Assembly: GCA_024698885.1 (NCBI GenBank) | Contig: JAILQQ010000250.1 | Span: forward strand, 1-41,057 | DNA length: 41,057 bases | Reading direction: 5' to 3' | DNA from: Lachnospiraceae bacterium | GTDB lineage: Bacteria > Bacillota > Clostridia > Lachnospirales > Lachnospiraceae | Shown here: piece after piece, positions 20,524 to 28,724 of the stretch | Layout of the letters: every line of letters starts with the position of its first letter | How positions within the stretch are numbered: the stretch's first letter is position 1 | Program-made: the position numbers and the translations under genes | Notes under the pieces: model-generated | The model's input: the letters and a program-made list of their open reading frames with translations, nothing else | Databases searched by the model: none | What the model was told of the DNA's origin: nothing

Positions 20524-20537
20524 AACTATTACGTGCA

Positions 20538-20592
20538 CCGGTCTGAAAAACAGGCCGGATCAGCCTGAACAGGTTCACGGCTGAGCGCATAT
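20538..20592 (+). repeat. Triple-hairpin repeat, copy 5 (decayed A-B), before proB
   Basis: Hairpin A is CCGGTCTG/CAGGCCGG (20538-20558, one G-T wobble). Hairpin B at 20562-20582 has AGCC in place of GGCA on the left arm and GGCT in place of TGCC on the right, so pairing is kept with one bulge. Hairpin C is broken (GAGCGCATATTGCAG). The proB ribosome-binding site AAAGGA follows. This is the most diverged copy still showing structure. Confidence 0.7.
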
Positions 20593-20616
20593 TGCAGCCA
20601 GAAAGGATTTTATAAT

Positions 20617-21486
20617 ATGGAAGAACAAAAGCAGCGGGAGGAGACGCTCAGGGCCAGGCTTAAGGATAAGAAGCGCATTGTGGTCAAGATCGGCTCCTCG
20701 TCGCTTCATCATATGAAGACAGGAGAGCTGAACCTGACAAAAATGGAGCGTCTTGTGCGGGAACTCTGCGAACTGCGCAATCAGGGACGGGATGTGATCC
20801 TCGTTTCCTCCGGTGCGATCGCGGTAGGCCGAAAGACCATGAACATCGCGCCGGGAGAGGGACAGATCCCCGTAAAACAGGCCCTGGCGGCCATCGGGCA
20901 GGCCAGACTCATGATGATCTATCAGAGACTGTTTGCGGAATACAATCATGTTACCGCGCAGATCCTGATGACAAAGCATACCATTGTTGACGATGTAAAC
21001 CGGCGAAACGCCCATAATACCTTTACGGAGCTTCTGAAAATGGGCGTCATCCCGGTCGTGAATGAGAACGATACCGTGGCGATCCATGAGGTAGAGGATA
21101 CGATCGGCGACAATGATTTCCTTTCGGCCGTGGTGGCCTACCTGGTGGGAGCCGACGCGCTGATCCTGCTGTCGGATATCGACGGCCTGTATACAGACGA
21201 CCCCAGAGAGAATAAGGATGCGAAATTTATCGGTGTAGTGGAGAAGCTTTCCGCTGTGATGGATATGGGGAAGGAGAGCACCGGCAGCCAGTTCGGCACC
21301 GGCGGCATGAGCGCCAAGCTCCATGCGGCAACGGTGGCGGTCAATGCGGGCTGCGATATGGTCATTGCCAACAGTAAGGACGTCAGCGTGATCCATAAGA
21401 TCATGGAAGGAAGACGCTACGGAACACTGTTTTTATCACAGCGTGACGAGGCCTTCCGGATAGCGGATTATATCGATGCGATGTAA
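20617..21486 (+). CDS. proB: Glutamate 5-kinase (short form)
   Basis: First enzyme of proline synthesis, phosphorylating glutamate with ATP; 289 residues. The amino-acid kinase domain is complete: KRIVVKIGSSSL (~22), ILVSSGAIAVGRK (~67), VNENDTVAIHEVEDTIGDNDFLSA (~147), LLSDIDGLYTDDPRENKDA and FGTGGMSAKLHAA. The C-terminal PUA domain of the ~370-residue form is absent, as in many short homologues. No proA follows; 5-formyl-THF cyclo-ligase begins 8 bases downstream. AAAGGA at the end of the repeat provides a ribosome-binding site. Confidence 0.97.
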   Translation: MEEQKQREETLRARLKDKKRIVVKIGSSSLHHMKTGELNLTKMERLVRELCELRNQGRDVILVSSGAIAVGRKTMNIAPGEGQIPVKQALAAIGQARLMMIYQRLFAEYNHVTAQILMTKHTIVDDVNRRNAHNTFTELLKMGVIPVVNENDTVAIHEVEDTIGDNDFLSAVVAYLVGADALILLSDIDGLYTDDPRENKDAKFIGVVEKLSAVMDMGKESTGSQFGTGGMSAKLHAATVAVNAGCDMVIANSKDVSVIHKIMEGRRYGTLFLSQRDEAFRIADYIDAM

Positions 21487-21494
21487 TTAATACT

Positions 21495-22070
21495 ATGAAG
21501 CTGCCCGATAAGAACACTTTCAGAAAACAGGCCGCGGCGAAACGAAACGCGCTTTCTCCCGCCTTGCGAAGAGAAAAGGACTTTCTGATCCGGGAGAGGC
21601 TGTTATCGTCTGAAGCATACCGCAAAGCCTCTTCGATCGGTTTTTATTATTCCTTCCGCAGCGAAGCGGATACGACCGGGCTGATCCTGCAGGCACTCTC
21701 TGACGGAAAACGGGTCTATCTGCCGAAAACCTGTTATAAAGAGGAGATGCCGACGCTCGATTTCTACCGGATCCAAAGCCTCTCCGAAGTCAGGGAGGGC
21801 TTTTGGGGGATCCCCGAGCCGGATCCGTCCGTCTGTGAAATGCTTCCGCCTGACGAGGCACCGGCGCTTCTGATCGTGCCCGGATTGGCATTTGACCTTA
21901 AAAAAAACCGTATGGGCTACGGAAAAGGCTTTTATGACAGATATATCGCGGACCATAATACGGTTACGGCAGGAATCGCGTATCAGGAGCAGATCTATGA
22001 GGAGATCCCGACGGGGAAATATGACAGGCGCCTTCATATGATCGTAACGGACGTCTCAGTGATCGAATGA
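21495..22070 (+). CDS. 5-formyltetrahydrofolate cyclo-ligase
   Basis: Converts 5-formyl-THF to 5,10-methenyl-THF with ATP, returning the stored folate to the active pool made by Fhs and FolD; 191 residues. The N-terminal basic helix KNTFRKQAAAKRNALSP carries the ATP-binding lysines and arginines. GFYYSFRSEADTTGLI and the C-terminal signature RMGYGKGFYDRYI are family hallmarks. It starts 8 bases after proB without a clear ribosome-binding site and overlaps miaB by four bases (ATGA). Confidence 0.96.
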   Translation: MKLPDKNTFRKQAAAKRNALSPALRREKDFLIRERLLSSEAYRKASSIGFYYSFRSEADTTGLILQALSDGKRVYLPKTCYKEEMPTLDFYRIQSLSEVREGFWGIPEPDPSVCEMLPPDEAPALLIVPGLAFDLKKNRMGYGKGFYDRYIADHNTVTAGIAYQEQIYEEIPTGKYDRRLHMIVTDVSVIE

Positions 22071-23518
22071 TTGATGGAAAGAATATGAATGAGGAAATGA
22101 GACCGGAGATTCCGGAAAGGGAGCCGGAGCGGCAGTATTATTTCATGGAGCTTGCGAAAGGCTTTCTTTCGGAATACAGTGAAAGACTTAAGCACCCGGC
22201 CACTTACCATATCACGACCTTCGGCTGTCAGATGAATGCCAGAGACTCGGAGAAACTGGCCGGTATCCTGGAAACCATCGGATTTGTCCCCGGACAGAGC
22301 GAGGAGACGGCCGATTTTGTGATCTTTAATACCTGTACGGTGCGGGATAACGCGGACCAGAGGCTTTATGGAAGACTCGGGCATCTGAAGGGCGAAAGAT
22401 ACAGGCATCCCGAACGCATCATCGCGCTCTGCGGCTGCCTGATGCAGGAACCGACGGCGGTTGCGCGGATCAAAAAGAGCTACCCGCAGGTCGATATCAT
22501 CTTCGGCACCCATAATATCTATAAGCTTGCGGAGTTATTCTGCCTTTACGCACAGGAGGGCAGCCGTGTCACGGATATACTCCCCGAGGCGGAGCGGATC
22601 GTCGAGGATATCCCGAGCGTCCGGAAATATCCGTTTAAATCCGGTGTCAATATCAGCTTTGGCTGCGACAACTTCTGCTCTTACTGTATCGTACCCTATG
22701 TCAGGGGACGGGAGCGAAGCAGGGAGCCGAAGGATATTCTGCGGGAGATCGAAAGGCTGACGGAGGATGGCGTGATCGAGGTCATGCTGCTTGGACAGAA
22801 CGTCAACTCCTATGGCAAGGGCCTGAGCGATCCTGTGACGTTTCCGGCGCTTTTACGGGAGATCGCGCAGATCGAAAAGCTGAAGCGGATCCGCTTTATG
22901 ACCTCCCATCCGAAGGATCTGTCGGAGGATCTGATCCGGGTCATCCGGGATCATCCGAAGATCTGCCGGCATCTGCATCTGCCGTTACAGTCGGGAAGCA
23001 GCCGGATCTTAACTGCCATGAACCGGCATTACACCAAGGAGAGCTATCTGGCGCTTGCCATGAGGCTCAGGCAGGAGATCCCGGAATTGGCCATCACAAC
23101 GGACATTATCGTCGGCTTTCCGGGAGAAACCGAGGCTGATGTGGATGATACGCTTGATGTGATCCGTCAGGTGCAGTTTGACGGTGCCTTTACCTTCATC
23201 TATTCGAAGCGGGCCAATACGCCGGCTGCAGAGATGCCGGATCAGGTACCGAAGGAAGAGAGCCGGGTTCAGTTTGACCGGGTACTTTCCGCGGTGCAGG
23301 AGGCTTCCCGGGAAAGGGCGGCACTCCGGACCGGGAAGATTGAGGAGGTTCTGATCGAGGAGATCAGCGATCATGATCCGTCTTATGTTTCCGGAAGGCT
23401 TTCTTCGAACCTGGTGGTCCATGTGCCGGGGGGAGAGGAGCTCATTGGTACGATCGTGCGCGCCCGTTTATCGGAGTGCCATGGGTTTTATTATATTGGA
23501 GAGAGGAGAGAATCATGA
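22067..23518 (+). CDS. miaB: tRNA-2-methylthio-N6-dimethylallyladenosine synthase
   Basis: Radical-SAM methylthiotransferase acting on i6A37 of tRNAs; 483 residues. The N-terminal MTTase domain has the three cluster cysteines ([36 protein letters not shown]). The radical-SAM cysteines are in [21 protein letters not shown] (read CDNFCSYC). A C-terminal TRAM domain follows ([14 protein letters not shown]...[14 protein letters not shown]). A long charged extension of ~45 residues precedes the MTTase domain, as in clostridial homologues. ATG 22067 overlaps the preceding stop; ATG 22085 is an alternative start. The stop overlaps leuC (ATGA). Confidence 0.97.
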   Translation: MIDGKNMNEEMRPEIPEREPERQYYFMELAKGFLSEYSERLKHPATYHITTFGCQMNARDSEKLAGILETIGFVPGQSEETADFVIFNTCTVRDNADQRLYGRLGHLKGERYRHPERIIALCGCLMQEPTAVARIKKSYPQVDIIFGTHNIYKLAELFCLYAQEGSRVTDILPEAERIVEDIPSVRKYPFKSGVNISFGCDNFCSYCIVPYVRGRERSREPKDILREIERLTEDGVIEVMLLGQNVNSYGKGLSDPVTFPALLREIAQIEKLKRIRFMTSHPKDLSEDLIRVIRDHPKICRHLHLPLQSGSSRILTAMNRHYTKESYLALAMRLRQEIPELAITTDIIVGFPGETEADVDDTLDVIRQVQFDGAFTFIYSKRANTPAAEMPDQVPKEESRVQFDRVLSAVQEASRERAALRTGKIEEVLIEEISDHDPSYVSGRLSSNLVVHVPGGEELIGTIVRARLSECHGFYYIGERRES

Positions 23519-24780
23519 GTAAGATGACGATGACACAGAAAATTCTGGCGGCACACGCGGGTTTGCCCGAGGTAAGCGCGGGACAGCTGATCGAGGCGGC
23601 GCTTGATCTGGTCCTCGGGAATGATATCACGACGCCGGTGGCGATCCGCGAGATGGAAAAGATCGACCGGAAAGAGGTTTTTGACCGCGATAAGATCGCG
23701 CTTGTGATGGATCACTTTATTCCGAACAAGGATATCAAATCCGCGGAAAACTGCAAATGTGTCAGACAGTTTGCGATAAAACATGAGATCAGCCATTATT
23801 ATGATGTGGGCGAAATGGGCATCGAGCATGCCCTGCTGCCGGAGCAGGGCCTTACGGTGGCGGGAGACGTGATCATCGGCGCCGATTCCCATACCTGTAC
23901 CTACGGAGCGCTTGGGGCATTTTCCACCGGTGTCGGCAGTACGGACATGGCTGCGGGCATGGCGACCGGAAAAGCCTGGTTCAAGGTTCCCGCCGCGATC
24001 CGCTTTATTCTTACGGGAAAGCCCGCCCCCTTTATCAGCGGCAAGGATATCATCCTGCATATCATCGGCATGATCGGCGTGGACGGTGCGTTATATCAAT
24101 CCATGGAGTTTAGCGGTGACGGCATACAGTATCTGTCCATGGATGACCGCTTTACGATCGCCAATATGGCCATTGAAGCGGGCGGAAAAAACGGTATATT
24201 CCCGGTGGACGAAAAGGCGAAGGCCTATATGGAGGAACACGGCAGGCGGCCTTACACGATCTATGAGGCGGATGCGGACGCGGAGTATACGGCTTCCTAT
24301 ACGATCGATCTTGCTTCCCTGAAGCCGACGGTGGCTTTCCCGCATCTGCCCGAGAATACCAGGACGGTTGACGAGATCGGAGAGAAGATCGCCGTGGATC
24401 AGGCCGTGATCGGCTCCTGCACGAACGGAAGACTTGAGGATCTGCGCATTGCCGCTTCGATCTTAAAAGGAAAAAAGGTAAAGAAGGGACTCAGACTGAT
24501 CATTATTCCGGCGACACAGCAGATCTATCTGCAGGCCATGGAGGAGGGTCTTTTAAAAACCTTTATCGAAGCGGGCGGAGTGGTCTCCACGCCTACCTGT
24601 GGTCCCTGCCTCGGCGGTTATATGGGGATCCTGGCGGCAGGGGAAAGATGCATTTCCACCACAAATCGCAATTTTGTCGGCCGGATGGGGCATGTGGATT
24701 CCGAGGTTTATCTGGCAAGCCCGGCGGTGGCGGCAGCCAGTGCGGTCGCCGGCTATATCACAGGACCGGACGCAATATGA
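23515..24780 (+). CDS. leuC: 3-isopropylmalate dehydratase large subunit
   Basis: Large subunit of the aconitase-family enzyme that isomerises 2- to 3-isopropylmalate in leucine synthesis; 421 residues, the short clostridial/archaeal type. The [4Fe-4S] ligands are the Cys in GSCTNGR (~residue 301) and the two in PTCGPCLGG (~360). [21 protein letters not shown] is the conserved substrate region. ATG 23515 overlaps the miaB stop and is preceded by GAGAGGAGAG. leuD follows after an unusually long 210-base gap filled by three repeat units. Homoaconitase-type specificity cannot be excluded from sequence alone. Confidence 0.95.
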   Translation: MSKMTMTQKILAAHAGLPEVSAGQLIEAALDLVLGNDITTPVAIREMEKIDRKEVFDRDKIALVMDHFIPNKDIKSAENCKCVRQFAIKHEISHYYDVGEMGIEHALLPEQGLTVAGDVIIGADSHTCTYGALGAFSTGVGSTDMAAGMATGKAWFKVPAAIRFILTGKPAPFISGKDIILHIIGMIGVDGALYQSMEFSGDGIQYLSMDDRFTIANMAIEAGGKNGIFPVDEKAKAYMEEHGRRPYTIYEADADAEYTASYTIDLASLKPTVAFPHLPENTRTVDEIGEKIAVDQAVIGSCTNGRLEDLRIAASILKGKKVKKGLRLIIIPATQQIYLQAMEEGLLKTFIEAGGVVSTPTCGPCLGGYMGILAAGERCISTTNRNFVGRMGHVDSEVYLASPAVAAASAVAGYITGPDAI

Positions 24781-24975
24781 AATGATTCGATTTGCTGACG
24801 CAAATCGGCGCAGAAAAAAGAAATGATTCAGTCAGGGAACCTGCCTGAATCGGTATGAACAGGTTCATGCCCAGGCGCAGAAAAGAGGAAATGATCCAGT
24901 CAGGGAACCTGACTGGATCGGCATGAACTGAAGTTCATGCCTAAGCGCACGATCTGCTCACGCAGATCGGCGCAG
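24781..24975 (+). repeat. Triple-hairpin repeat, copies 6a-6c in tandem between leuC and leuD
   Basis: 6a (24781-24813) fuses the AAATGATTC left edge of module A directly to a C hairpin (CGATTTGC/GCAAATCG). 6b (24820-24880) has hairpin A at 24825-24851 (one mismatch) and hairpin B at 24852-24871 (one G-T), but module C is reduced to AGGCGCAG. 6c (24881-24975) is intact: A at 24893-24919 (identical stem to copy 2), B at 24920-24941 (9 bp, TGAA loop), C at 24945-24973 (CGATCTGC/GCAGATCG). The AAAAGGAGAG ribosome-binding site of leuD follows. Confidence 0.92.
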
Positions 24976-24990
24976 AAAAGGAGAGAAATG

Positions 24991-25479
24991 ATGAACGCAA
25001 AAGGAAGAGCATATAAATATGGCGACAATGTAGACACGGACGTGATCATTCCCGCGAGATATCTGGCGATCCAGGACGCGAAGGAGCTTTCCGAACACTG
25101 CATGGAGGATATCGACAAAGAGTTTGTGAATAAGGTTAAAAAGGGCGATCTGATCATCGCCGGGAAGAACTTCGGCTGCGGTTCTTCGAGAGAGCATGCG
25201 CCTCTCGTGATCAAAACCTGCGGGGTAAGCTGCGTGATCGCGGAGACCTTTGCCCGGATCTTTTACCGGAATGCCATCAATATCGGTCTGCCGATCATTG
25301 AATGTCCGGAGGCTTCACAGGATATAAAGGACGGTGACGAGATCGAGGTGGATTTCGACTCCGGCCGGATCAGCAACGTGACGACCGGCAGATCCTATAA
25401 GGGCCAGCCTTTTCCGGCTTTTATGCAGAAGATCATCGAAAACGAGGGACTTGTGAATTATATCAACAGTCAGGCATAG
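24991..25479 (+). CDS. leuD: 3-isopropylmalate dehydratase small subunit
   Basis: Swivel-domain subunit that completes the LeuCD active site; 162 residues, the family's short form. It shows [16 protein letters not shown] at the start, [15 protein letters not shown] near residue 60 and [21 protein letters not shown] 24991 (7 bases after AAGGAG) or the adjacent ATG 24988 is the start; the upstream ATG at 24937 lies in the repeat. The gene ends 4 bases before the NusG-II protein gene. Confidence 0.96.
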   Translation: MNAKGRAYKYGDNVDTDVIIPARYLAIQDAKELSEHCMEDIDKEFVNKVKKGDLIIAGKNFGCGSSREHAPLVIKTCGVSCVIAETFARIFYRNAINIGLPIIECPEASQDIKDGDEIEVDFDSGRISNVTTGRSYKGQPFPAFMQKIIENEGLVNYINSQA

Positions 25480-25483
25480 AAGC

Positions 25484-25870
25484 ATGGAACGAAAGCGCGG
25501 TGATCTGATCCTGATAGCTGCGACAGCCCTGGCCGCGCTTGTCTGGTTTCTGGGCGGGCGGCTTTTATCCGGTGACGTAAACGGGAAATATCTGCAGGTT
25601 TCGGTGGACGGAGCGCTCTATGCGGTATATCCCTTGGCGGAGGACAGATCCTTTGACGTGGAAGGGGTATCGGGACATCACTTGAGCGTCAGCATCGTTT
25701 CCGGTTCAGCGGACGTGACGGACGCGGATTGTCCTGACAGGCTCTGCGTTTATCAGAAGCGCATTGAAAACACCGGGGAAAGCATCGTGTGCCTGCCGGG
25801 CCGGATCATTTTGGAGATCACGGGCCCCGAGAGTTTGGAGAACCTTGATTATGACGGAATCTCATGGTGA
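25484..25870 (+). CDS. NusG domain II-containing membrane-anchored protein
   Basis: A 128-residue protein with one N-terminal membrane segment (LILIAATALAALVWFLGGRLL) and an extracytoplasmic NusG-II-type domain. The conserved DCPDRLCVYQKRI and ESIVCLPGRIILEI blocks carry a cysteine pair. In Clostridia such proteins are often encoded beside Gx transporters, RNF complexes or ApbE. Its role is unknown. It overlaps the next gene by 20 bases. Confidence 0.85.
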   Translation: MERKRGDLILIAATALAALVWFLGGRLLSGDVNGKYLQVSVDGALYAVYPLAEDRSFDVEGVSGHHLSVSIVSGSADVTDADCPDRLCVYQKRIENTGESIVCLPGRIILEITGPESLENLDYDGISW

Positions 25871-26393
25871 AGAGAGGCGGTCCTTCCGTCCCGGAAAAAC
25901 AGCGGTGCTGGGACTGCTTTTGGGGGTGGCTCTGATCCTTGGCTATATCGAAGCCCTGCTGCCCCCCTTTACGGGCATTCCCGGGGTGAAGCTCGGACTT
26001 GCGAATATTGTTACCTTATTGACACTTAAACTCTATGGCAGGAAAGAGGCCCTGATGGTCCTTATTTCCCGTATCCTGCTTTCCGGTCTGCTTTTCGGCA
26101 GCCTTTACAGCATATTATACAGTCTGGCCGGCGGCCTTTTCGCTTTTTTTCTGATAGCTTTTTTCCTTCATTATCCTAAGTTCAGCCTGATCGGCGTCAG
26201 CGTACTCGGCGCGATCGGCCATAATATGGGGCAGCTGATCGTTGCCATGCTGACGGTGAAAACGCTAAAGCTTGTCTATTACGGCCCGGTTCTTCTGATA
26301 TCGGGTCTTTTGACAGGTATTCTCACCGGGATGCTCGCGGCGCTTATCTTAAAACATTTACGGGCGGAAGACGCAGATCGGCTATACAAATGA
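25851..26393 (+). CDS. Gx transporter family protein (heptaprenyl diphosphate synthase component I-like)
   Basis: Integral membrane protein of 180 residues with about five to six hydrophobic segments. The family-specific ALLPPFTGIPGVKLGLANIVTL stands near residue 31, then LISRILLSGLLFGSLYSILYSLAGG. It resembles ECF-type S components and is annotated either as Gx transporter or as HepS/component I; the substrate is unproven. ATG 25851 is inside the NusG-II gene with GGAG ten bases upstream. The pair with the NusG-II gene is common in Clostridia. Confidence 0.85.
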   Translation: MTESHGEERRSFRPGKTAVLGLLLGVALILGYIEALLPPFTGIPGVKLGLANIVTLLTLKLYGRKEALMVLISRILLSGLLFGSLYSILYSLAGGLFAFFLIAFFLHYPKFSLIGVSVLGAIGHNMGQLIVAMLTVKTLKLVYYGPVLLISGLLTGILTGMLAALILKHLRAEDADRLYK

Positions 26394-26422
26394 TTGAAAA
26401 ATCGCCCCGATGGCGGTATGAT
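26394..26422 (+). promoter_or_regulatory. Sigma-A type promoter for the 5'-nucleotidase gene
   Basis: TTGAAA at 26394-26399 and TATGAT at 26417-26422 with a 17-base spacer, directly after the preceding stop codon. A small CATCG/CGATG hairpin (26434-26448) followed by an A-run lies in the short leader before GGGAGG and ATG 26472. Confidence 0.75.
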
Positions 26423-26471
26423 AAGGTAAATACATCGTCTGGCGATGAAAAAAAATGAAAGGGAGGCATGT

Positions 26472-28250
26472 ATGAAGAAGAGAGTTGTAACAAAAGTACT
26501 GGCTGCGTTAACAGCTATCAGTACGCTTATGCTCACGGGCTGCAGTCCGGAGCTCATGATGGGCTATTACCAGATGCCGCAGGAGCAGGCGGCAGAGGAA
26601 GCTGCTCCTGCAGAGGCGCCTGCGGAGGAGGCTGCTGCCACAGAGGAGGAACCGGTATTTGAAGGTCCGCAGGATATCATGATCTTGTTTACGAGTGATA
26701 TTCACTGCGGCGTGGATCAGGGTCTTGGCCTTGACGGTGTCGTGCAGATCCGAGAAACCCTGGAGAAACAGGGAAACCTGACCCTGCTCGTTGACAACGG
26801 GGATTCGGTTCAGGGTGAACCGATCGGCACCGTGACCTCGGGCGAGGCTGTTATCGATCTGATGAATGATGCTGGCTATGATATCGGGATTCCCGGCAAT
26901 CATGACTTCGATTACGGGATAGACCAGTTCTTTGCTCTGACAGAAAGAGCGAATTTCCCATACCTGAGCTGCAATTTCAATAAAGAGGGAGAGCTGGTTC
27001 TGCCGCCTTACCTGATCAAGGAGATCGGCGATCATAAGATCGGCTTTGTCGGCGTGACAACGCCCCGGACGCTCGTTACTTCAACGCCCAAGTACTTCCA
27101 GGATGCAGACGGGAACTTTATTTACGGCTTTATGCAGGACAGCACAGGTCAGGGCGTTTATGACGCGGTACAGAAGGCAGTCGACGATGCCAGGGCAGAC
27201 GGCGCGGACTATGTTATCTTAATGGGACATATCGGAAATGAACAGGATATGGCGCCTTATACCTGCGTCGATATCCTGTCCAATACGACCGGTATCGACG
27301 CGATGGTAGACGGGCACAGCCACGATACCGAGCAGATGACCGTGAAGAACAAGGACGGCGAGGACGTTCCCCGTTCCGCCTGCGGAACAAAGCTGAGCGG
27401 TCTCGGGTATGTAAAGATATCGGCTGAGGACGGTTCCGTTTCCACAGGTCTTTATTCCTGGGGAAATAAAGAGTCGCCGGCACAGCTTTTCGGCTACAGC
27501 AACGCCATGCAGGACAACCTGGAGGAAGCGACGGTGGCGCTCAACGAAGAGCTTTCCGTGGTGGTGGCACAGACGGCAGTGGATCTGACGATCAATGACC
27601 CTGTCGAGGTGGATGCGGAGGGTCATCCGATCCGCCTGATCCGCCGGATGGAAACGAATCTCGGGGATCTGTGCGCAGATGCCTACAGAGAGCAGTTAGA
27701 GACGGATGTTGCCCTGATCAACGGCGGCGGTATCCGCGCTACCATCGAAAAGGGTGATATCACGCTGGCCGATATCCTGAAGGTACATCCCTTCGGCAAC
27801 ATGGCAAGCGTTTATGAGGTGACCGGCCAGATGCTCTTAGACGCTCTTGAATGGGGCGCCAGAGTCACACCTGATGAGCTGGGCGGATTTTTACAGGTTT
27901 CCGGCATGAGCTATGAGATCCATACCTATATCGATACGCCTTGTATCACGGATGAAAACGGTATGTTTGCCGGCATCGAGGGCGAGCGCCGCGTGCAGAA
28001 CGTGATGGTGGGAGATGAGCCGATCGATCCCGACAAGACCTATACCCTGGCTTCGATCGATTATATCATCAAGGATCACGGCGATGGCTTCGCGATGTTC
28101 GATGACGCCGAAACAGTGCTTGACGGCATAAAGATCGACAACCAGATGCTGATAGACTATATCGTGGATTATCTCGGCGGCATGGTTGGCGAGAACTACG
28201 AAGATCCTTACGGACAGGGCCGTATTGTCGAGTTTGAGGAAGCTCCGTAA
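26472..28250 (+). CDS. Secreted lipoprotein 5'-nucleotidase / metallophosphoesterase
   Basis: Exported enzyme of 592 residues, likely hydrolysing nucleotides or related phosphoesters outside the membrane. A lipoprotein signal ends in the lipobox LMLTGC (Cys 24), followed by an Ala/Glu-rich spacer. The metallophosphoesterase motifs are FTSDIHC, DNGDSVQG, GNHDFDYG, MGHIGNEQD and DGHSHDT. The C-terminal 5'-nucleotidase domain has NLGDLCADAYR, NGGGIRATIEKGDITLADIL and YEVTGQMLLDALEWG. ATG 26472 follows GGGAGG; ATG 26445 would place ten extra residues before the signal and is rejected. It has its own promoter and a strong terminator. Confidence 0.95.
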   Translation: MKKRVVTKVLAALTAISTLMLTGCSPELMMGYYQMPQEQAAEEAAPAEAPAEEAAATEEEPVFEGPQDIMILFTSDIHCGVDQGLGLDGVVQIRETLEKQGNLTLLVDNGDSVQGEPIGTVTSGEAVIDLMNDAGYDIGIPGNHDFDYGIDQFFALTERANFPYLSCNFNKEGELVLPPYLIKEIGDHKIGFVGVTTPRTLVTSTPKYFQDADGNFIYGFMQDSTGQGVYDAVQKAVDDARADGADYVILMGHIGNEQDMAPYTCVDILSNTTGIDAMVDGHSHDTEQMTVKNKDGEDVPRSACGTKLSGLGYVKISAEDGSVSTGLYSWGNKESPAQLFGYSNAMQDNLEEATVALNEELSVVVAQTAVDLTINDPVEVDAEGHPIRLIRRMETNLGDLCADAYREQLETDVALINGGGIRATIEKGDITLADILKVHPFGNMASVYEVTGQMLLDALEWGARVTPDELGGFLQVSGMSYEIHTYIDTPCITDENGMFAGIEGERRVQNVMVGDEPIDPDKTYTLASIDYIIKDHGDGFAMFDDAETVLDGIKIDNQMLIDYIVDYLGGMVGENYEDPYGQGRIVEFEEAP

Positions 28251-28251
28251 A

Positions 28252-28318
28252 AATGATACGGTCTGATGACGAAAACGATCCGGTCCGCAAACGGACTGAA
28301 TCGGCATGAACAGATATG
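28252..28318 (+). repeat. Triple-hairpin repeat, copy 7 (truncated A-B)
   Basis: AAATGATACGGTCTG begins like a module A, then a second left arm at 28277 forms GATCCGGTCCG/CGGACTGAATC (28277-28302, one mismatch, one wobble). Module B stops after GGCATGAACAG and runs into the terminator stem. Module C is missing. Confidence 0.7.
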
Positions 28319-28362
28319 CGGCGGTGTGCTTTCCGGAAAGATCCGGAGCACACCGCCGTTTT
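28319..28362 (+). terminator. Rho-independent terminator after the 5'-nucleotidase gene
   Basis: A long GC-rich stem (GGCGGTGTGCT...AGCACACCGCC, continued by CCGG/CCGG, 28319-28358) is followed by GTTTTG. It separates the nucleotidase gene from ruvA. Confidence 0.9.
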
Positions 28363-28373
28363 GCGCGATAAGG

Positions 28374-28510
28374 CTGTCAAGCGGACACCGGGACGGCCGT
28401 CAATCGAGGGCCGTGCTTGCACGAGCCTCGTTTGAGGGCAGGCACGAGCGTCCATTTGACGGCCAACGCGACAATCGGATAGGGGATGTATTTTCCCCTA
28501 TCCGATCGCG
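28374..28510. other. Highly structured non-coding segment between terminator and ruvA promoter
   Basis: Nested pairing: CTGTCAAGCGGAC (28374-28386) with GTCCATTTGACGG (28450-28462), CGTGCTTGC (28412-28420) with GCAGGCACG (28438-28446), and CCTC-GTTT-GAGG (28426-28437) at the tip. The left internal loop contains the palindrome GACGGCCGTC (28392-28401). A second hairpin follows, ATCGGATAGGGGA (28474-28486) with TCCCCTATCCGAT (28494-28506). No promoter directly before it and no ORF is supported. It may be a dispersed palindromic element or part of a bidirectional terminator region. Confidence 0.6.
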
Positions 28511-28563
28511 CTCGGGCGTTCAGGCGTGAATTTCGGAGCCTTTGAGCGCAGGAGAACAAATGT

Positions 28564-28592
28564 TTGCATTATGCTTTCTTTTTTGCTATACT
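28564..28592 (+). promoter_or_regulatory. Sigma-A type promoter for ruvA
   Basis: TTGCAT at 28564-28569, 17-base spacer, extended -10 TGC-TATACT (box 28587-28592). Predicted start near 28599, which places the inverted repeat copy 8 within the ruvA leader. Confidence 0.75.
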
Positions 28593-28609
28593 GAGCGGAG
28601 ATTTCTATA

Positions 28610-28698
28610 CTGCGCCGATTTGCTTTGCAAATCGTGCGCTTCGGCATGATCTTCAGATCATGCCGATTCGGTCCGTCCTTTGGACCGAATCAATTCAT
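28610..28698 (-). repeat. Triple-hairpin repeat, copy 8 (inverted), in the ruvA leader
   Basis: Read on the minus strand it is A-B-C: A is GATTCGGTCC/GGACCGAATC (28691-28665), B is GGCATGATC-TGAA-GATCATGCC read as 9 bp (28664-28643), C is CGATTTGC-AAA-GCAAATCG with GCGC ends (28639-28612). The minus-strand 3' end is GGCGCAG at 28616-28610. It is the only inverted copy. Module B differs from the usual AAC/GTT by matched changes on both arms to ATC/GAT. Confidence 0.92.
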
Positions 28699-28724
28699 TG
28701 GTGACAGCAGAGAGGGGAACAGGG

